NCBI GenBank assembly: GCA_963750495.1
Contig: CAVVQV010000008.1
Location: forward strand, 372,001-436,000
Direction: 5' to 3'
Length of the DNA: 64,000 nt
DNA from: JANLYC01 sp963750495
Lineage (GTDB): Bacteria > Actinomycetota > Actinomycetes > Propionibacteriales > Nocardioidaceae
A program made the translations under genes and the position numbers. Of the stretch, positions 9,100 through 17,564 are shown one piece after another. The first letter of the stretch is position 1; each line of letters opens with the position of its first letter. The notes beneath the pieces were generated by a model that did no database searches, was not told the origin of the DNA, and was given only the letters and a program-made list of their open reading frames with translations.

Positions 9100-11484
9100 T
9101 CAACCGGCGGCGTTGCTTCCGACGATCGCCTGCTCGAGCGCCCAGCGGGTCGCCGCGGCGCGATTGGACACACCGATCTTCATGTAGATGTTCTGGATGT
9201 GGTGATCGGCGGTCTTCGACGAGATGAACAGCTGCTCAGAGACCTCGCGTGTCGTGGCGCCGTCGGCGACCAGGCGCAACACCTGCATCTCGCGCCGCGT
9301 CAGCCCGCCGGGACGGTCGCGTTGTGCGTCTGGGGCCAGCTGTCGGCGTGCGATCGCGATCTGCTCTGTCGCATAGGCAGCGGCGGTGTTCAGATCCATC
9401 GCGGCGCCGAAGGAGTGGAACCGCGACCACTTCTTGTCGCCGAGCTTCCCGGCCAGCCGGCCACCGAGGTCCATCAGCTCGGGGACGTGCTGCTGGCTGG
9501 TCGGCTCTCGGGACATCGCGCCCACCAGCGTCGTAGCCGTCTCCAGACGCCCGAGGCGCTCGAACAGTGCCGGCAAGCTGGCCAACGTGATGATCAGCTG
9601 TGGCAGGTTGCGCGCCTGACGGAAGGCCTCGACCGCGGGAGCGAACAGGTCGAGGGAAGCCTCGAGCTCCCCGTCGGACGTGTGCAACCGCGCGGCGTCA
9701 CGGGCCATGAAGCCTTCGAAGAACCCGACACGATGCTCAGCGACGAACTCGACGCCCTCGTCCCAGGCCAAGAGCGCACGCTGGGCGTCCACCTTCGAGA
9801 ATGCCAACCCGACGATCCACAGCGTGTAGGCGATCCAGTAGGGGTTGCCGACCTCGCGGGCCGCGGCAACCGCAGCGTCAGTGAGCTCGAGCGCCTCATC
9901 GACGCGACCGGCCGACTGCAGGCCGTCGACGTAAGCAGCGATGCCGAATGCTCGCGATGGCCCCGGCAGTTCCGCCACGGTGCCCGTGAGCTCAACGTAG
10001 CGGTCGAGGTCGCCGCAGTAGACGTGCGCGAGAGCCTCGATGAAGGCGGCGTATCCCGGCTCGCAAGGCTCGTAACCCGCTCTCGTCTCGAGCTCGGTTG
10101 CCCGGTGCGCGTGGACGACGGCCGACTCCGCACGTCCGACGAAGCAGGCATAACCCGCTGCCGTATACAGGCGCGGAAGCCGAGGCACGTCGGCCGCCGT
10201 GGCCGCGTCAAGGAGGTCCTCGGCCCAGCCAACGGTCTCGAACAGCTCGACCGAGAAGCCCAGCAACGCAGCGTGCGCGGCGATGTCGGTCGCCACGACG
10301 AGGTCATCGCGTGCCGTGCTCCAGCCCAGTGCGGAGCGTAGGTTGGCCAGCTCGATCTCGACCCAGTCGACACTGTCACGCCAGCCCGGACCGTTCCAGT
10401 GGTCCCATCGCGTGGAGGCAGCAAGGCCGAAGTACGCGGCGTGCCGATCGCGGACCGCGTCATGCTCGCCGGCCTCCGTGAGGCGATCCTCGGCGAACTG
10501 TCGAATGGTTTCGAACAGGCTGTACCTGGTGTGCGCGACGGCGTGTTCCGCGACGACGAGCGATTTGCGTACCAGGGAATCGAGCCCGGCGAGAACCTCC
10601 ACCTCATCGATGCCGCCGGCCACAGCGTGCAGGCCCGAGAGATCGAAACCGCCGGAGAACACAGACGCGATGCGAAGCAACTCTCGTTCCTCCTCATCGA
10701 GGAGGTCGTACGACCAGTCCACTGCACGACGAAGCGTCAGCTGCCGGTCCGGACCGTGCTCCGGGCCGGTCAGCAATCGAAAACGGCTGCCCAGCCGGTC
10801 CCTGACCTCGACCGGGCTCATCGCGGCCATCCGGGCCGCGGCCAGCTCGATCCCCAGCGGCAGGCCATCGAGGGTTGCGCAGACTTCGATCACAGCCGCT
10901 GCAGACTCCGGCTCCTCCAGGCCGAAGCCCGGTCGCACCGTGCGCGCGCGCTCGACGAACAACGTGACAGCATCGGACTCGACCCCACCTTCGAGCGCCA
11001 AGGGCGACACGGACAGCAGGGCTTCGCCGGCGGTCCACAGGTACTCACGTGAGGTAGCCAGAATCCTGGCGGACCCGGCCCGCGCGAGGATCTTGCGGAT
11101 GGCCGACGCTGCGGCGTCGAGCACGTGCTCGCAGTTGTCCAGCAGCAACAGCAGTCGTCGCCCTGCGATCGCGTCGGCGACGGTGTCGATCACGTGCGCA
11201 TCGCCTTCTGGGGTGATGCCAAGCGCAGTAGCGATGGCCGACGGCACCGAGTCAGGATCCGCGATCGAAGCGAGCCTGACCATCCACACACCGTCGGGGA
11301 AGTCGCTCGCAAGCTCGGCGCCGACAGCGAGTGCCAGTCGTGTCTTGCCCACACCGCCGACACCGCTGAGCGTGACCAGCGGATTTGCCCGGACGAGGGC
11401 GGCGACCTCGGTCAGCAGTCCCTCACGACCGACCAGCGACGTGGCCGCCATCGGAAGGTTCCCGGGCTGCGGGTCCCCGCTCAC
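9100..11484 (-). CDS. LuxR-family regulator with STAND-type ATPase and TPR-like middle
   Basis: 794 residues from the GTG at 11484; an ATG at 11451 is an alternative. The ATPase has Walker A G-V-G-G-V-G-K-T near residues 41-48 and a Walker B L-L-L-L-D-N-C-E-H. A winged-helix-like segment and a helical repeat region follow, and the last 70 residues form a LuxR/GerE helix-turn-helix (LTRREMQVLRLVADGATT through the KTADHHIQ recognition helix). The architecture is the COG3903-type ATPase fused to LuxR. Such proteins activate transcription after ligand or partner binding. Possible targets are the small protein and the binding protein downstream. Confidence 0.88.
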   Translation of the reverse strand: MSGDPQPGNLPMAATSLVGREGLLTEVAALVRANPLVTLSGVGGVGKTRLALAVGAELASDFPDGVWMVRLASIADPDSVPSAIATALGITPEGDAHVIDTVADAIAGRRLLLLLDNCEHVLDAAASAIRKILARAGSARILATSREYLWTAGEALLSVSPLALEGGVESDAVTLFVERARTVRPGFGLEEPESAAAVIEVCATLDGLPLGIELAAARMAAMSPVEVRDRLGSRFRLLTGPEHGPDRQLTLRRAVDWSYDLLDEEERELLRIASVFSGGFDLSGLHAVAGGIDEVEVLAGLDSLVRKSLVVAEHAVAHTRYSLFETIRQFAEDRLTEAGEHDAVRDRHAAYFGLAASTRWDHWNGPGWRDSVDWVEIELANLRSALGWSTARDDLVVATDIAAHAALLGFSVELFETVGWAEDLLDAATAADVPRLPRLYTAAGYACFVGRAESAVVHAHRATELETRAGYEPCEPGYAAFIEALAHVYCGDLDRYVELTGTVAELPGPSRAFGIAAYVDGLQSAGRVDEALELTDAAVAAAREVGNPYWIAYTLWIVGLAFSKVDAQRALLAWDEGVEFVAEHRVGFFEGFMARDAARLHTSDGELEASLDLFAPAVEAFRQARNLPQLIITLASLPALFERLGRLETATTLVGAMSREPTSQQHVPELMDLGGRLAGKLGDKKWSRFHSFGAAMDLNTAAAYATEQIAIARRQLAPDAQRDRPGGLTRREMQVLRLVADGATTREVSEQLFISSKTADHHIQNIYMKIGVSNRAAATRWALEQAIVGSNAAG

Positions 11485-11560
11485 GAGCCCGAGTCTTGCA
11501 TACGGCGATGACCGCAGTGAGTGTCTCCGCAGCAGACTGTGGCTCTACTCCGGACCCCCG

Positions 11561-11637
11561 GTGCTGACCACGGTGCTGACCACGGTGCTGACCGCGGTGC
11601 TGACCACGGTGCTGACCACGGTGCTGACCACGGTGCT
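11561..11637. repeat. 12-bp tandem repeat, six units
   Basis: Six head-to-tail copies of GTGCTGACCACG (the third has GCG for ACG) plus a partial GTGCT. They lie in the 151-bp gap between the LuxR-STAND start and the MDMPI-like stop. The last partial unit reaches into the downstream stop. It could be a replication-slippage tract or an array of protein sites. Confidence 0.9.
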
Positions 11638-12169
11638 AGGGGCGGCGCCCAGCGAAAGCGAGCATCTTGTCCTGGTCGCTGGCATCGTCGGACAGTGCGA
11701 GTGGCTGCCCCATCATGGGTATGCCGAGCGGATTCGGACTCCGCAGGAACTCGCCGGGCGCGTGCTGCAGGCCGGCCATCGTCGCCGCGACGGCATCGGG
11801 AGGCAACGTGTCGTCGACGCCGATCGATCGGGCGAGGTCCCAGGTATGGATGAGCCGGTCACCGATCAGGAAGGCGGCCAGGTCGGGCTTGGGCATGCCG
11901 CCGAACTCAGCAGCCGTGCCTTGCAGCTTGGTCGGGTCTGCCAGGACCGCGTCGAGAGCCGGGCGGATCTGGCCCCAGCCATCCTGCGGGTTCGTGTCGG
12001 CACCCAGCATGTTCAGTGCCTGCGCATGCCACTGCAGGTGGTCGACGAGATCGCGCACCGTCCAGTCCGCGCACGGGGTCTGGTTGTCCCACTGGTCGTT
12101 GCCGACCTGACTGATGACCTCGGTCCACCTGTCGGCGACCTGTTGCCAGACTTCCATGGGGGTGGTCAT
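11636..12169 (-). CDS. TIGR03086-type DinB/maleylpyruvate isomerase N-domain protein
   Basis: 177 residues from the ATG at 12169. It has the mycothiol-dependent maleylpyruvate isomerase N-terminal fold: a first long helix with W-x2-V-x2-Q-W, the metal-site segment W-T-V-R-D-L-V-D-H-L, and a second site D-R-L-I-H-T-W-D-L-A. TIGR03086 members are DinB-like metal proteins, many probably thiol-dependent S-transferases; substrates are mostly unknown. The gene stands alone between a tandem repeat and the pseudogene junction. Confidence 0.85.
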   Translation of the reverse strand: MTTPMEVWQQVADRWTEVISQVGNDQWDNQTPCADWTVRDLVDHLQWHAQALNMLGADTNPQDGWGQIRPALDAVLADPTKLQGTAAEFGGMPKPDLAAFLIGDRLIHTWDLARSIGVDDTLPPDAVAATMAGLQHAPGEFLRSPNPLGIPMMGQPLALSDDASDQDKMLAFAGRRP

Positions 12170-12294
12170 AGGGGCTCCGTTTCGCCGTATGCCGAGCGCG
12201 AGAAGTCTTCCATACGGATCCGTTCGGTGACCATCCCGGCACGGCAAACCGCCATGGAAGCAGTCCGCCGGCTGTCCGCGACTGCTCGATCGGC

Positions 12295-12549
12295 TCACGC
12301 CGGGTGTTCGGACTGCCCGTGCTCTGGTGACGCCTCGTCCCCGTGTCCGGGCCACCAGGCTGCGTGGCCGATCAGGGCCGTGAGTGCAGGGGTGGAGAAC
12401 ATCGCCATCACGAACGTTGCGATGAAGATGCCGAGAGAGATCGCGAAGCCCATCGTCAACAGCAGTCCGTTCCCACCGAGCATCAGCGACGCGAACGTGC
12501 CGGCCAGGATCAGACCCGCCGCGGCCACGGTCGGACCGGCGCGCGCCAC
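12295..12549 (-). pseudogene. 3' remnant of an MMPL-family transporter gene
   Basis: The minus-strand frame ending at 12295 encodes about 85 residues matching the extreme C-terminus of an MMPL/RND-like exporter: A-G-P-T-V-A-A-A-G-L-I-L-A-G-T-F, two membrane helices, and a W-W-P-G end followed by a His/Glu-rich tail. MMPL proteins are usually about 700 residues, so over 85% is missing. Sequence before about residue Q at 12553 has no MMPL character and no start site is seen. It is cut at the same place as the MscS remnant on the other strand. Confidence 0.75.
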
Positions 12550-12849
12550 GTCCTGATTGACGCCGTGCGCGGGGTCCCCGGCATCGACGCCGGGCGCCAC
12601 CCGCAGGCCTGGGTCGAGGAGCTCGCCGCATCCTGGATCAACATCCGCGTGCGCTACTGGCACCCGCCCCGGATCGCAGACGTGTGGGAGGTCCGCAACG
12701 CCGCCATCATCGCGGTCGTCGAGGCCACCGAGCAGTCCCGGATCGACCTTCCCTACGAGCACACCGTTGTCGAAGTGGCTACGCCTGGGCCGACGCCAGG
12801 GTCAGGGCGGGCATCACCTCCGGCGACCCCGGACCCAGCCGCCCGATAG
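12550..12849 (+). pseudogene. 3' remnant of an MscS-type mechanosensitive channel gene
   Basis: A plus-strand frame to the stop at 12847-12849 encodes the C-terminal cytoplasmic beta/alpha domain of small-conductance channels: V-L-I-D-A-V-R-G-V-P-G-I-D, then S-W-I-N-I-R-V-R-Y-W, a helix with A-A-I-I-A-V-V-E-A, and the closing I-D-L-P-Y-E-H-T-V-V-E-V. The pore helix and earlier membrane helices are absent. Left of about 12550 the DNA belongs to the MMPL remnant in antisense. Confidence 0.72.
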
Positions 12850-12882
12850 GAGTGGTGCCGGGCTCCGGGACGGCTCAGAGGT

Positions 12883-13818
12883 TCACCTCTGGAGTGCTCG
12901 AGCCACGTCGAGCGTGATCCCGGTCTCGCGCTCGGAGACCGCCCACAAGGTGGTGATCGCCTTGCGGTTGCCCGGCCGGAGGATCGGCCGGCGTACGGCG
13001 GCGCCTGCGGAGATGAACCACGGGGCATACATCGCACCGCCGACGGCCGCGGGCTCGGTTGCTGCGCGCAAGGCGGGGAGTGCGCCTTGGTCTGTCGTCA
13101 TGCCGCTGGTCTTGGCCAGCTTCTCGGAGAACCAACCGAGCAAGCCGGCTGCTCCCTGGTCGAGGGTGTGCGTCTGCAGGTCGGAGTTCGTCAGGCCGGG
13201 ATGGGCCACGAGGCTGATGGCCGTGACGCCGGCGGCTGCGAACTCCTCCTGAAGGCCGAGGGCGAAGTGGTAGGAGGCCAGCTTGGACTGGCTGTAGGCG
13301 GCCCAGGCACCGTACGTGCCCTGCAGGTGGGGGTTGTCGGGGTCGACCCCGCGAGACAGGTGGTGCGCCACGCTGGTCATCGAGACGACCCGGGCGGCCT
13401 CGGCGCGCAACAGCGCCGGCAGCAGTTGGGAGGTGAGCGCCCAGTGCCCCAGGTGATTGACGCCGAGCTGGGTCTCGAACCCATCGGCGGTCCGCCCTTC
13501 GGGCATCGCCATCACGCCGGCGTTGTTGACGAGCACGTCGATCCGGTCGTGCCGGTCGAGGATGGTCTTGGCGGCTGACTCGACCGAGGCAAGAGATCCG
13601 AGGTCCAGCTCGACGATTTCCAGGGCCGCAGCCGGGTCGGAGGCGAGGATGTCGGCCTTCGCAGCCTCGGCCTTGTCCTGGTTCCGTGCGGCCATCACGA
13701 CGTGGGCGCCCTTGGCGGCCAGCGCCCGCGCGATCGCGAGCCCCAGACCGCCGTTGGCCCCGGTCACGACCGCGACGCGGCCCTGCTGGGAGGGAATATC
13801 GGCTGTGGTCCAGCTCAT
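12883..13818 (-). CDS. Short-chain dehydrogenase/reductase (retinol/protochlorophyllide reductase-like)
   Basis: 311 residues. It has the NAD(P)-binding T-G-A-N-G-G-L-G motif at 19-26, N-N-A-G near 98-101, a catalytic Ser in the M-T-S-V strand, and Y-S-Q-S-K (YxxxK). The length over 300 and the insert between the Ser and the Tyr fit the retinol dehydrogenase/light-dependent protochlorophyllide reductase-like SDR group common in Actinobacteria. The ATG at 13818 follows GAGGAGC. The substrate cannot be predicted. Confidence 0.9.
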   Translation of the reverse strand: MSWTTADIPSQQGRVAVVTGANGGLGLAIARALAAKGAHVVMAARNQDKAEAAKADILASDPAAALEIVELDLGSLASVESAAKTILDRHDRIDVLVNNAGVMAMPEGRTADGFETQLGVNHLGHWALTSQLLPALLRAEAARVVSMTSVAHHLSRGVDPDNPHLQGTYGAWAAYSQSKLASYHFALGLQEEFAAAGVTAISLVAHPGLTNSDLQTHTLDQGAAGLLGWFSEKLAKTSGMTTDQGALPALRAATEPAAVGGAMYAPWFISAGAAVRRPILRPGNRKAITTLWAVSERETGITLDVARALQR

Positions 13819-14018
13819 GGGTGCTGCTCCTCGAGGTTGGGTGCGGTGTTCCCGGGTCTGCGGCTGTCGTCCACGCTACGGTGGTGCCCGTCAGTGACCG
13901 AAACGCGCAGTCCTCCTCGCTGTTCACGCGTCCCGACGAGCGCCCTGCATGACGCTGTCCGGGCGGGGTACAGGGGGCGCAGGCATACGGACGGGGCGAG
14001 CGGGAGGAATGAGTCTCG

Positions 14019-14258
14019 ATGACGGGTCCTCGAACACAGCGCTACCTGGCCCGCTTGGAGGAAGTGGTCCGGGCCTGTGACCTCCAGCAGCTCCTTGAGC
14101 TGGTCGGGAGGGACGACGTCCCCGAGATCAAGCACGACCAGATCGGCGCGATCAGCACGGAGGACCTGCTCGACGACGCGTCGATGATCCTGATCGCCAT
14201 CGTCCACGACGTCGCTGCAGAGCGAGGGCAACACCTGCAGCTGGTGCCCAACGACTAG
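14019..14258 (+). CDS. Small hypothetical acidic protein
   Basis: 79 residues, predicted all-helical and rich in Asp/Glu, with strongly biased third-position GC that supports real coding. GGGAGGA lies 10-16 nt upstream of the ATG. No family recognised. It is divergent from the SDR gene across 200 bp and ends 43 bp before the next gene. Confidence 0.6.
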   Translation: MTGPRTQRYLARLEEVVRACDLQQLLELVGRDDVPEIKHDQIGAISTEDLLDDASMILIAIVHDVAAERGQHLQLVPND

Positions 14259-14301
14259 AGCCGCCGGTGCATTCGGGCTTGACATCGGCTTCGATGGGTT
14301 C

Positions 14302-14952
14302 ATGGACACCCCGCAGGATGGGCGCGCCGGCGCTGGTTGGTATCCGGCTCCCGGTATCGCCCCGCCAGACTTTCCACGTGTCAGCGTCGATGCCCCGCTG
14401 GAGGTCACCAAGGACGGACAGGAATGGCGGCTCGGCACGTCCGCGCACGTGGCCTGGATCGTCGGCCACACGACGCAAGGTACGTCGATCACCACCGCGA
14501 TCCCGCCGGTGTTCGACGCCTATGCCACTGCCTACCCTCCCGATGGCATCAACTGCGGGGCACACGAACGTGCGCTGGTCGAGGTGCTCACGGCCCACAC
14601 GCCTGAACAGCCGTGGTGGCTGGGATACCTCGACACGGGCGCACATGACGTCGTGTTCCCGGCGTCGTCCAGGGTGTCCCTGTACTGGGACTGGCCCTAC
14701 GTCCTGGTCGAAGCAGGTCCCGAGCAAGCCCTGACCTGGCGGATCGGTCACATGCGCGGCGACGGCCCGCTACCCGACCTTGTGTTTCCCGCTGACCGTT
14801 CCTGGCTCGTCTCTGCCCTGTGGGACGACACCTGGATCGACATCGGCGGCGGCGAACCGCTGATCTCGGCGCTGCAGAGCCACCCGCTGATCAAGGCCGC
14901 ACGGGTCGGTCCGGACGAGGACTGCCTTCCTCCCGGACTGGTCCGCGACTGA
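14302..14952 (+). CDS. Hypothetical protein, Trp-rich
   Basis: 216 residues with no signal peptide or membrane helix. It is rich in Trp and aromatic residues, with clusters such as P-W-W-L-G-Y-L-D and L-Y-W-D-W-P-Y, suggesting a compact beta-rich cytoplasmic domain of the kind found in SMI1/KNR4-like or immunity-type proteins. I cannot assign it to a family with confidence. Codon use is normal for the window. Confidence 0.6.
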   Translation: MDTPQDGRAGAGWYPAPGIAPPDFPRVSVDAPLEVTKDGQEWRLGTSAHVAWIVGHTTQGTSITTAIPPVFDAYATAYPPDGINCGAHERALVEVLTAHTPEQPWWLGYLDTGAHDVVFPASSRVSLYWDWPYVLVEAGPEQALTWRIGHMRGDGPLPDLVFPADRSWLVSALWDDTWIDIGGGEPLISALQSHPLIKAARVGPDEDCLPPGLVRD

Positions 14953-15077
14953 ACTCCGGTGTCAGACGGGCGTGATCACAACCCTGCCGCCCAGGGGTCG
15001 AGACCCACGCTGCCGGCGTCTGAGAGGGACGAATACCGTCGAACCGACAGCAGAAGGTTTCTCCGAAGGGGTTGACG

Positions 15078-15851
15078 ATGGACTCGAGTCCGACACCACG
15101 CACAGGTCTGGCCGGCCGGGTCGCCATGGTCACCGGCGGGTCCCGCGGAATCGGTGCTGCCACGGCCCGGCGACTCGCTGGGTACGGCGCGCTGGTCGGC
15201 GTCGGCGGCCGCGACCGGACCGCGATCGACCAGGTGGTTACTCGTATCCGGGCCGACGGGGGCACCGCGAGTGCCGTACCTGCGGACGCCACTGACCACG
15301 AGGCGCTCGAGAAAGCCTATGAAGAGCTCGAACGACAGTTCGGCCCGGTCGAGCTACTTGCGGCTTTCGCCGGTGGCAACGGCCGGCCGCGCCCCACTGA
15401 GCAGGTCGAGCCCGACGAGTGGCGCCGCGTGATCGAGGGCGATCTCACCGCGACCTTCCTCACCATCCGAGCTGCGCTTCCGGCGATGCTCGCTCGGGGC
15501 CGGGGTTCGATCGTGACGATGTCATCCGCGGCGGCCCGACAGCCCAGCCAGGCGGCCGCTGCCTATGCCGCAGCCAAGGCGGGTGTCGCCATGCTCTCCC
15601 GCCACCTGGCCGTAGAGCTGGGCCCGCGTGGGATCCGCGTGAACTGTCTGGCGCCGTCGGCCGTGCTCAACGAGAAGATGACCACGGCGATGTCTGAGCA
15701 GCAGCAGGCCGATCTCGCCGACACCTTTCCCCTCGGTCGCCTCGGTCAACCGGAGGACGTCGCCGGCGCTGCCGCCTATCTGCTCTCCGAAGACGCCTCG
15801 TGGGTCACCGGAGTCACGCTCGACGTCACCGGCGGCCGGGTGATCGTGTGA
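15078..15851 (+). CDS. SDR-family oxidoreductase (FabG-like)
   Basis: 257 residues: T-G-G-S-R-G-I-G cofactor motif near residues 20-27, an A-x-A-G-G strand in place of NNAG, catalytic Ser in M-S-S-A, Y-A-A-A-K as YxxxK, and a C-terminal T-G-V-T-L-D-V-T-G-G typical of classical SDRs. The ATG at 15078 is 6 nt from GAAGGGG; a TTG at 15072 is less likely. The role may be beta-ketoacyl or sugar/steroid reduction; no neighbour constrains it. Confidence 0.88.
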   Translation: MDSSPTPRTGLAGRVAMVTGGSRGIGAATARRLAGYGALVGVGGRDRTAIDQVVTRIRADGGTASAVPADATDHEALEKAYEELERQFGPVELLAAFAGGNGRPRPTEQVEPDEWRRVIEGDLTATFLTIRAALPAMLARGRGSIVTMSSAAARQPSQAAAAYAAAKAGVAMLSRHLAVELGPRGIRVNCLAPSAVLNEKMTTAMSEQQQADLADTFPLGRLGQPEDVAGAAAYLLSEDASWVTGVTLDVTGGRVIV

Positions 15852-15996
15852 CTGCAGCGGCCGGTACATCGGCGCGGACCAGTCCCCTTTGACGCGCACG
15901 TTCACCGCGGCGGTCGGACAACCCCCGCGTCCTACGCAAGGACGCCTGACCTCCAGGATTGACCACGCATCGTTGGGCGCCAAAAGGGTCTTTGCC

Positions 15997-16029
15997 AGGA
16001 CGAGGGGGGTGATTCGGACTTCTCGTCCT
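15997..16029. repeat. Inverted repeat in the leader of the LamG-protein gene
   Basis: AGGACGAG (15997-16004) and CTCGTCCT (16022-16029) form a perfect 8-bp inverted repeat with a 17-nt loop, flanked by TTTGCC in both arms' neighbourhoods. It lies about 80-110 bp before the start at 16110. It could be an operator or an RNA hairpin. Confidence 0.4.
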
Positions 16030-16109
16030 TTGCCCCTGTTGGGGTTGCCTTCGGTGGTTCAATGACGACACGAGATCGGCTACCTGTGCCAGGACGGGGT
16101 GGAGGGGTC

Positions 16110-16760
16110 ATGCGAACGAACATGCGCAAACGGCAGTTTGTGGGGGCCGTGGTTTTCGCCTGCGCCATCGGACTGGTGGGCGCCGGGAGCGCCGACGCCG
16201 TGACGTTCGGGGCGAGCTGGCAGTTCAACGAGAAATCCGGCAAAGCCCTCGACTCGTCGGGCAACCACAACGACGGTGTCATCCACGGTGGTGTCACCCG
16301 CGACGGCACGGGCTACACGTTCGATGGGCACAGCGGTTACGTGAGCGTCCCGAACTCCGCGTCCCTGAACCCTGGTGCGGCTGACATCACCATTACGATC
16401 AACTTCACCCTCGGCGGCAACCCGGCATCCGGCGATGACTACGACCTTCTGCGCAAGGGTTTGGCGGGCACCAAGGGTGGTGACTTCAAGGTCGAGATCC
16501 TGCCGGGTGGCAAGGGATTCTGCCGCTTCCGTGGTTCGAAGGTCGCGACTGTCTCGGGTGGCAGCAACCTGGGCACCGGCACCCACACCATGCAATGCAT
16601 CAAGACCGCCAGCAAGGTCTCGTTGTACGTCGACGGAGCCTCGAAGGCGAGCAAGTCGGTCCAGGTCGGCTCGATCTCCAACACCCAACCGGTCATGCTC
16701 GGCGCCAAGCCCGGCGACGACTTCACCAAGGGCCTGGTCGACTACATCACCATCAGCTGA
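16110..16760 (+). CDS. Secreted LamG/concanavalin-like domain protein
   Basis: 216 residues from the ATG at 16110 with a strong GGAGGGG site. The signal peptide is M-R-x-N-M-R-K-R then a hydrophobic core, with likely cleavage after S-A-D-A near residue 30. The rest is a single LamG-like jelly roll: W-Q-F-N-E-K-S-G-K-A-L-D-S-S-G-N-H at the start, the G-H-S-G-Y-V-S-V-P strand, and a Y-V-D-G-A-S-K hairpin. Such domains bind carbohydrates or surfaces; no catalytic domain is attached. Confidence 0.85.
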   Translation: MRTNMRKRQFVGAVVFACAIGLVGAGSADAVTFGASWQFNEKSGKALDSSGNHNDGVIHGGVTRDGTGYTFDGHSGYVSVPNSASLNPGAADITITINFTLGGNPASGDDYDLLRKGLAGTKGGDFKVEILPGGKGFCRFRGSKVATVSGGSNLGTGTHTMQCIKTASKVSLYVDGASKASKSVQVGSISNTQPVMLGAKPGDDFTKGLVDYITIS

Positions 16761-16869
16761 TCAGGACCCTCAAGCGGCAGCCGGGCGGCTCCGGTGTGCC
16801 ACGTAGTAGTTGTTGGCGAAGTCGCCATCCAGTGGTTGACCACGATCGTCGAAGCGGCCGGTTGAAGTT

Positions 16870-16887
16870 ATACAAGCGCTCTTGTAT
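16870..16887. promoter_or_regulatory. Palindromic operator upstream of the ArsR-MFS operon
   Basis: ATACAAG-CGCT-CTTGTAT is a perfect 7+7 inverted repeat 30 bp before the regulator's start, in locally AT-rich DNA. Size and position fit an ArsR-family dimer site giving autoregulation of the regulator and the coupled exporter. Confidence 0.6.
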
Positions 16888-16916
16888 GACGGACGGGCGG
16901 CGACCAAGATGTCGCC

Positions 16917-17564
16917 ATGCCACGCAAGACGGCCGCAGAGCGACACCGCGCCACCAGCCCACCGAGGCCTCCAGGGGACGAGTCGGGAAGCGAGCTCCTC
17001 GACGTCCTGATCGCCTTCCACCACCCCACGCGCAGGTGGCTGGTGGAGCTGCTCGGGGCCGAGGGACCCGCTTCGGTCGGCCGGCTTGCTGACCGCAGCG
17101 GACTTGCAGCGGGCTCGGTCAGCCATCATCTGAAAACGCTTCATCAGCACGGTTTCGTCGCGCCCGCACCAGAGCTGGCACGCGACACCCGCGAGAGCTG
17201 GTGGCGCACGACACCGCGAGAGCTGTCCTGGAGCGCCGACGACTTCCCGCCGGGCACGATGGGCCGCCGGGTAGCGGACGCCGCCGAGACGGAGAACTTC
17301 CGCCACCAGGTCCGTGCGGTGCAGGCGTGGATGACCTCGAGGAGCGACAGCGACGAGTCCTGGCGGCGAAGTGCCACGTCGACCGACACGATGGTGTCCG
17401 CCACAGCCGATGAGCTGGCTGAACTCGGCAGTCGGCTGACCGACGTGATCGCCGCGTGGTCTGCAGACTGCCTTGCTCGCCGAGCGGCTGAGCAGGATTG
17501 GTCGGAGCGCCGACCCGTGCGCGTCGTCGCGCGAGTTTTCCCCAGCGGACCGGTCCGACCGTGA
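16917..17564 (+). CDS. ArsR/HTH_20-type winged-helix regulator
   Basis: 215 residues. The winged helix occupies about residues 22-95: F-H-H-P-T-R-R-W-L-V-E-L-L-G start, a recognition helix in L-A-A-G-S-V-S-H-H-L-K-T-L, and a wing. The C-terminal half is helical and Trp-rich, as in HTH_20 proteins that control efflux pumps. There is no metal-binding Cys cluster, so an organic ligand is more likely than a metal. Its TGA overlaps the MFS GTG (GTGA), giving translational coupling, and the perfect palindrome at 16870-16887 is the likely operator. Confidence 0.85.
   Translation: MPRKTAAERHRATSPPRPPGDESGSELLDVLIAFHHPTRRWLVELLGAEGPASVGRLADRSGLAAGSVSHHLKTLHQHGFVAPAPELARDTRESWWRTTPRELSWSADDFPPGTMGRRVADAAETENFRHQVRAVQAWMTSRSDSDESWRRSATSTDTMVSATADELAELGSRLTDVIAAWSADCLARRAAEQDWSERRPVRVVARVFPSGPVRP

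Noticed and set aside
10199..12556. 785-codon plus-strand frame over the LuxR-STAND and MDMPI-like genes
   Set aside because: Ser/Arg/Ala-rich antisense frame without domain features; the minus-strand genes are clear.
12875..13927. 350-codon minus-strand frame over the SDR gene
   Set aside because: Arg/Gly-rich shadow in another frame of the real SDR gene.
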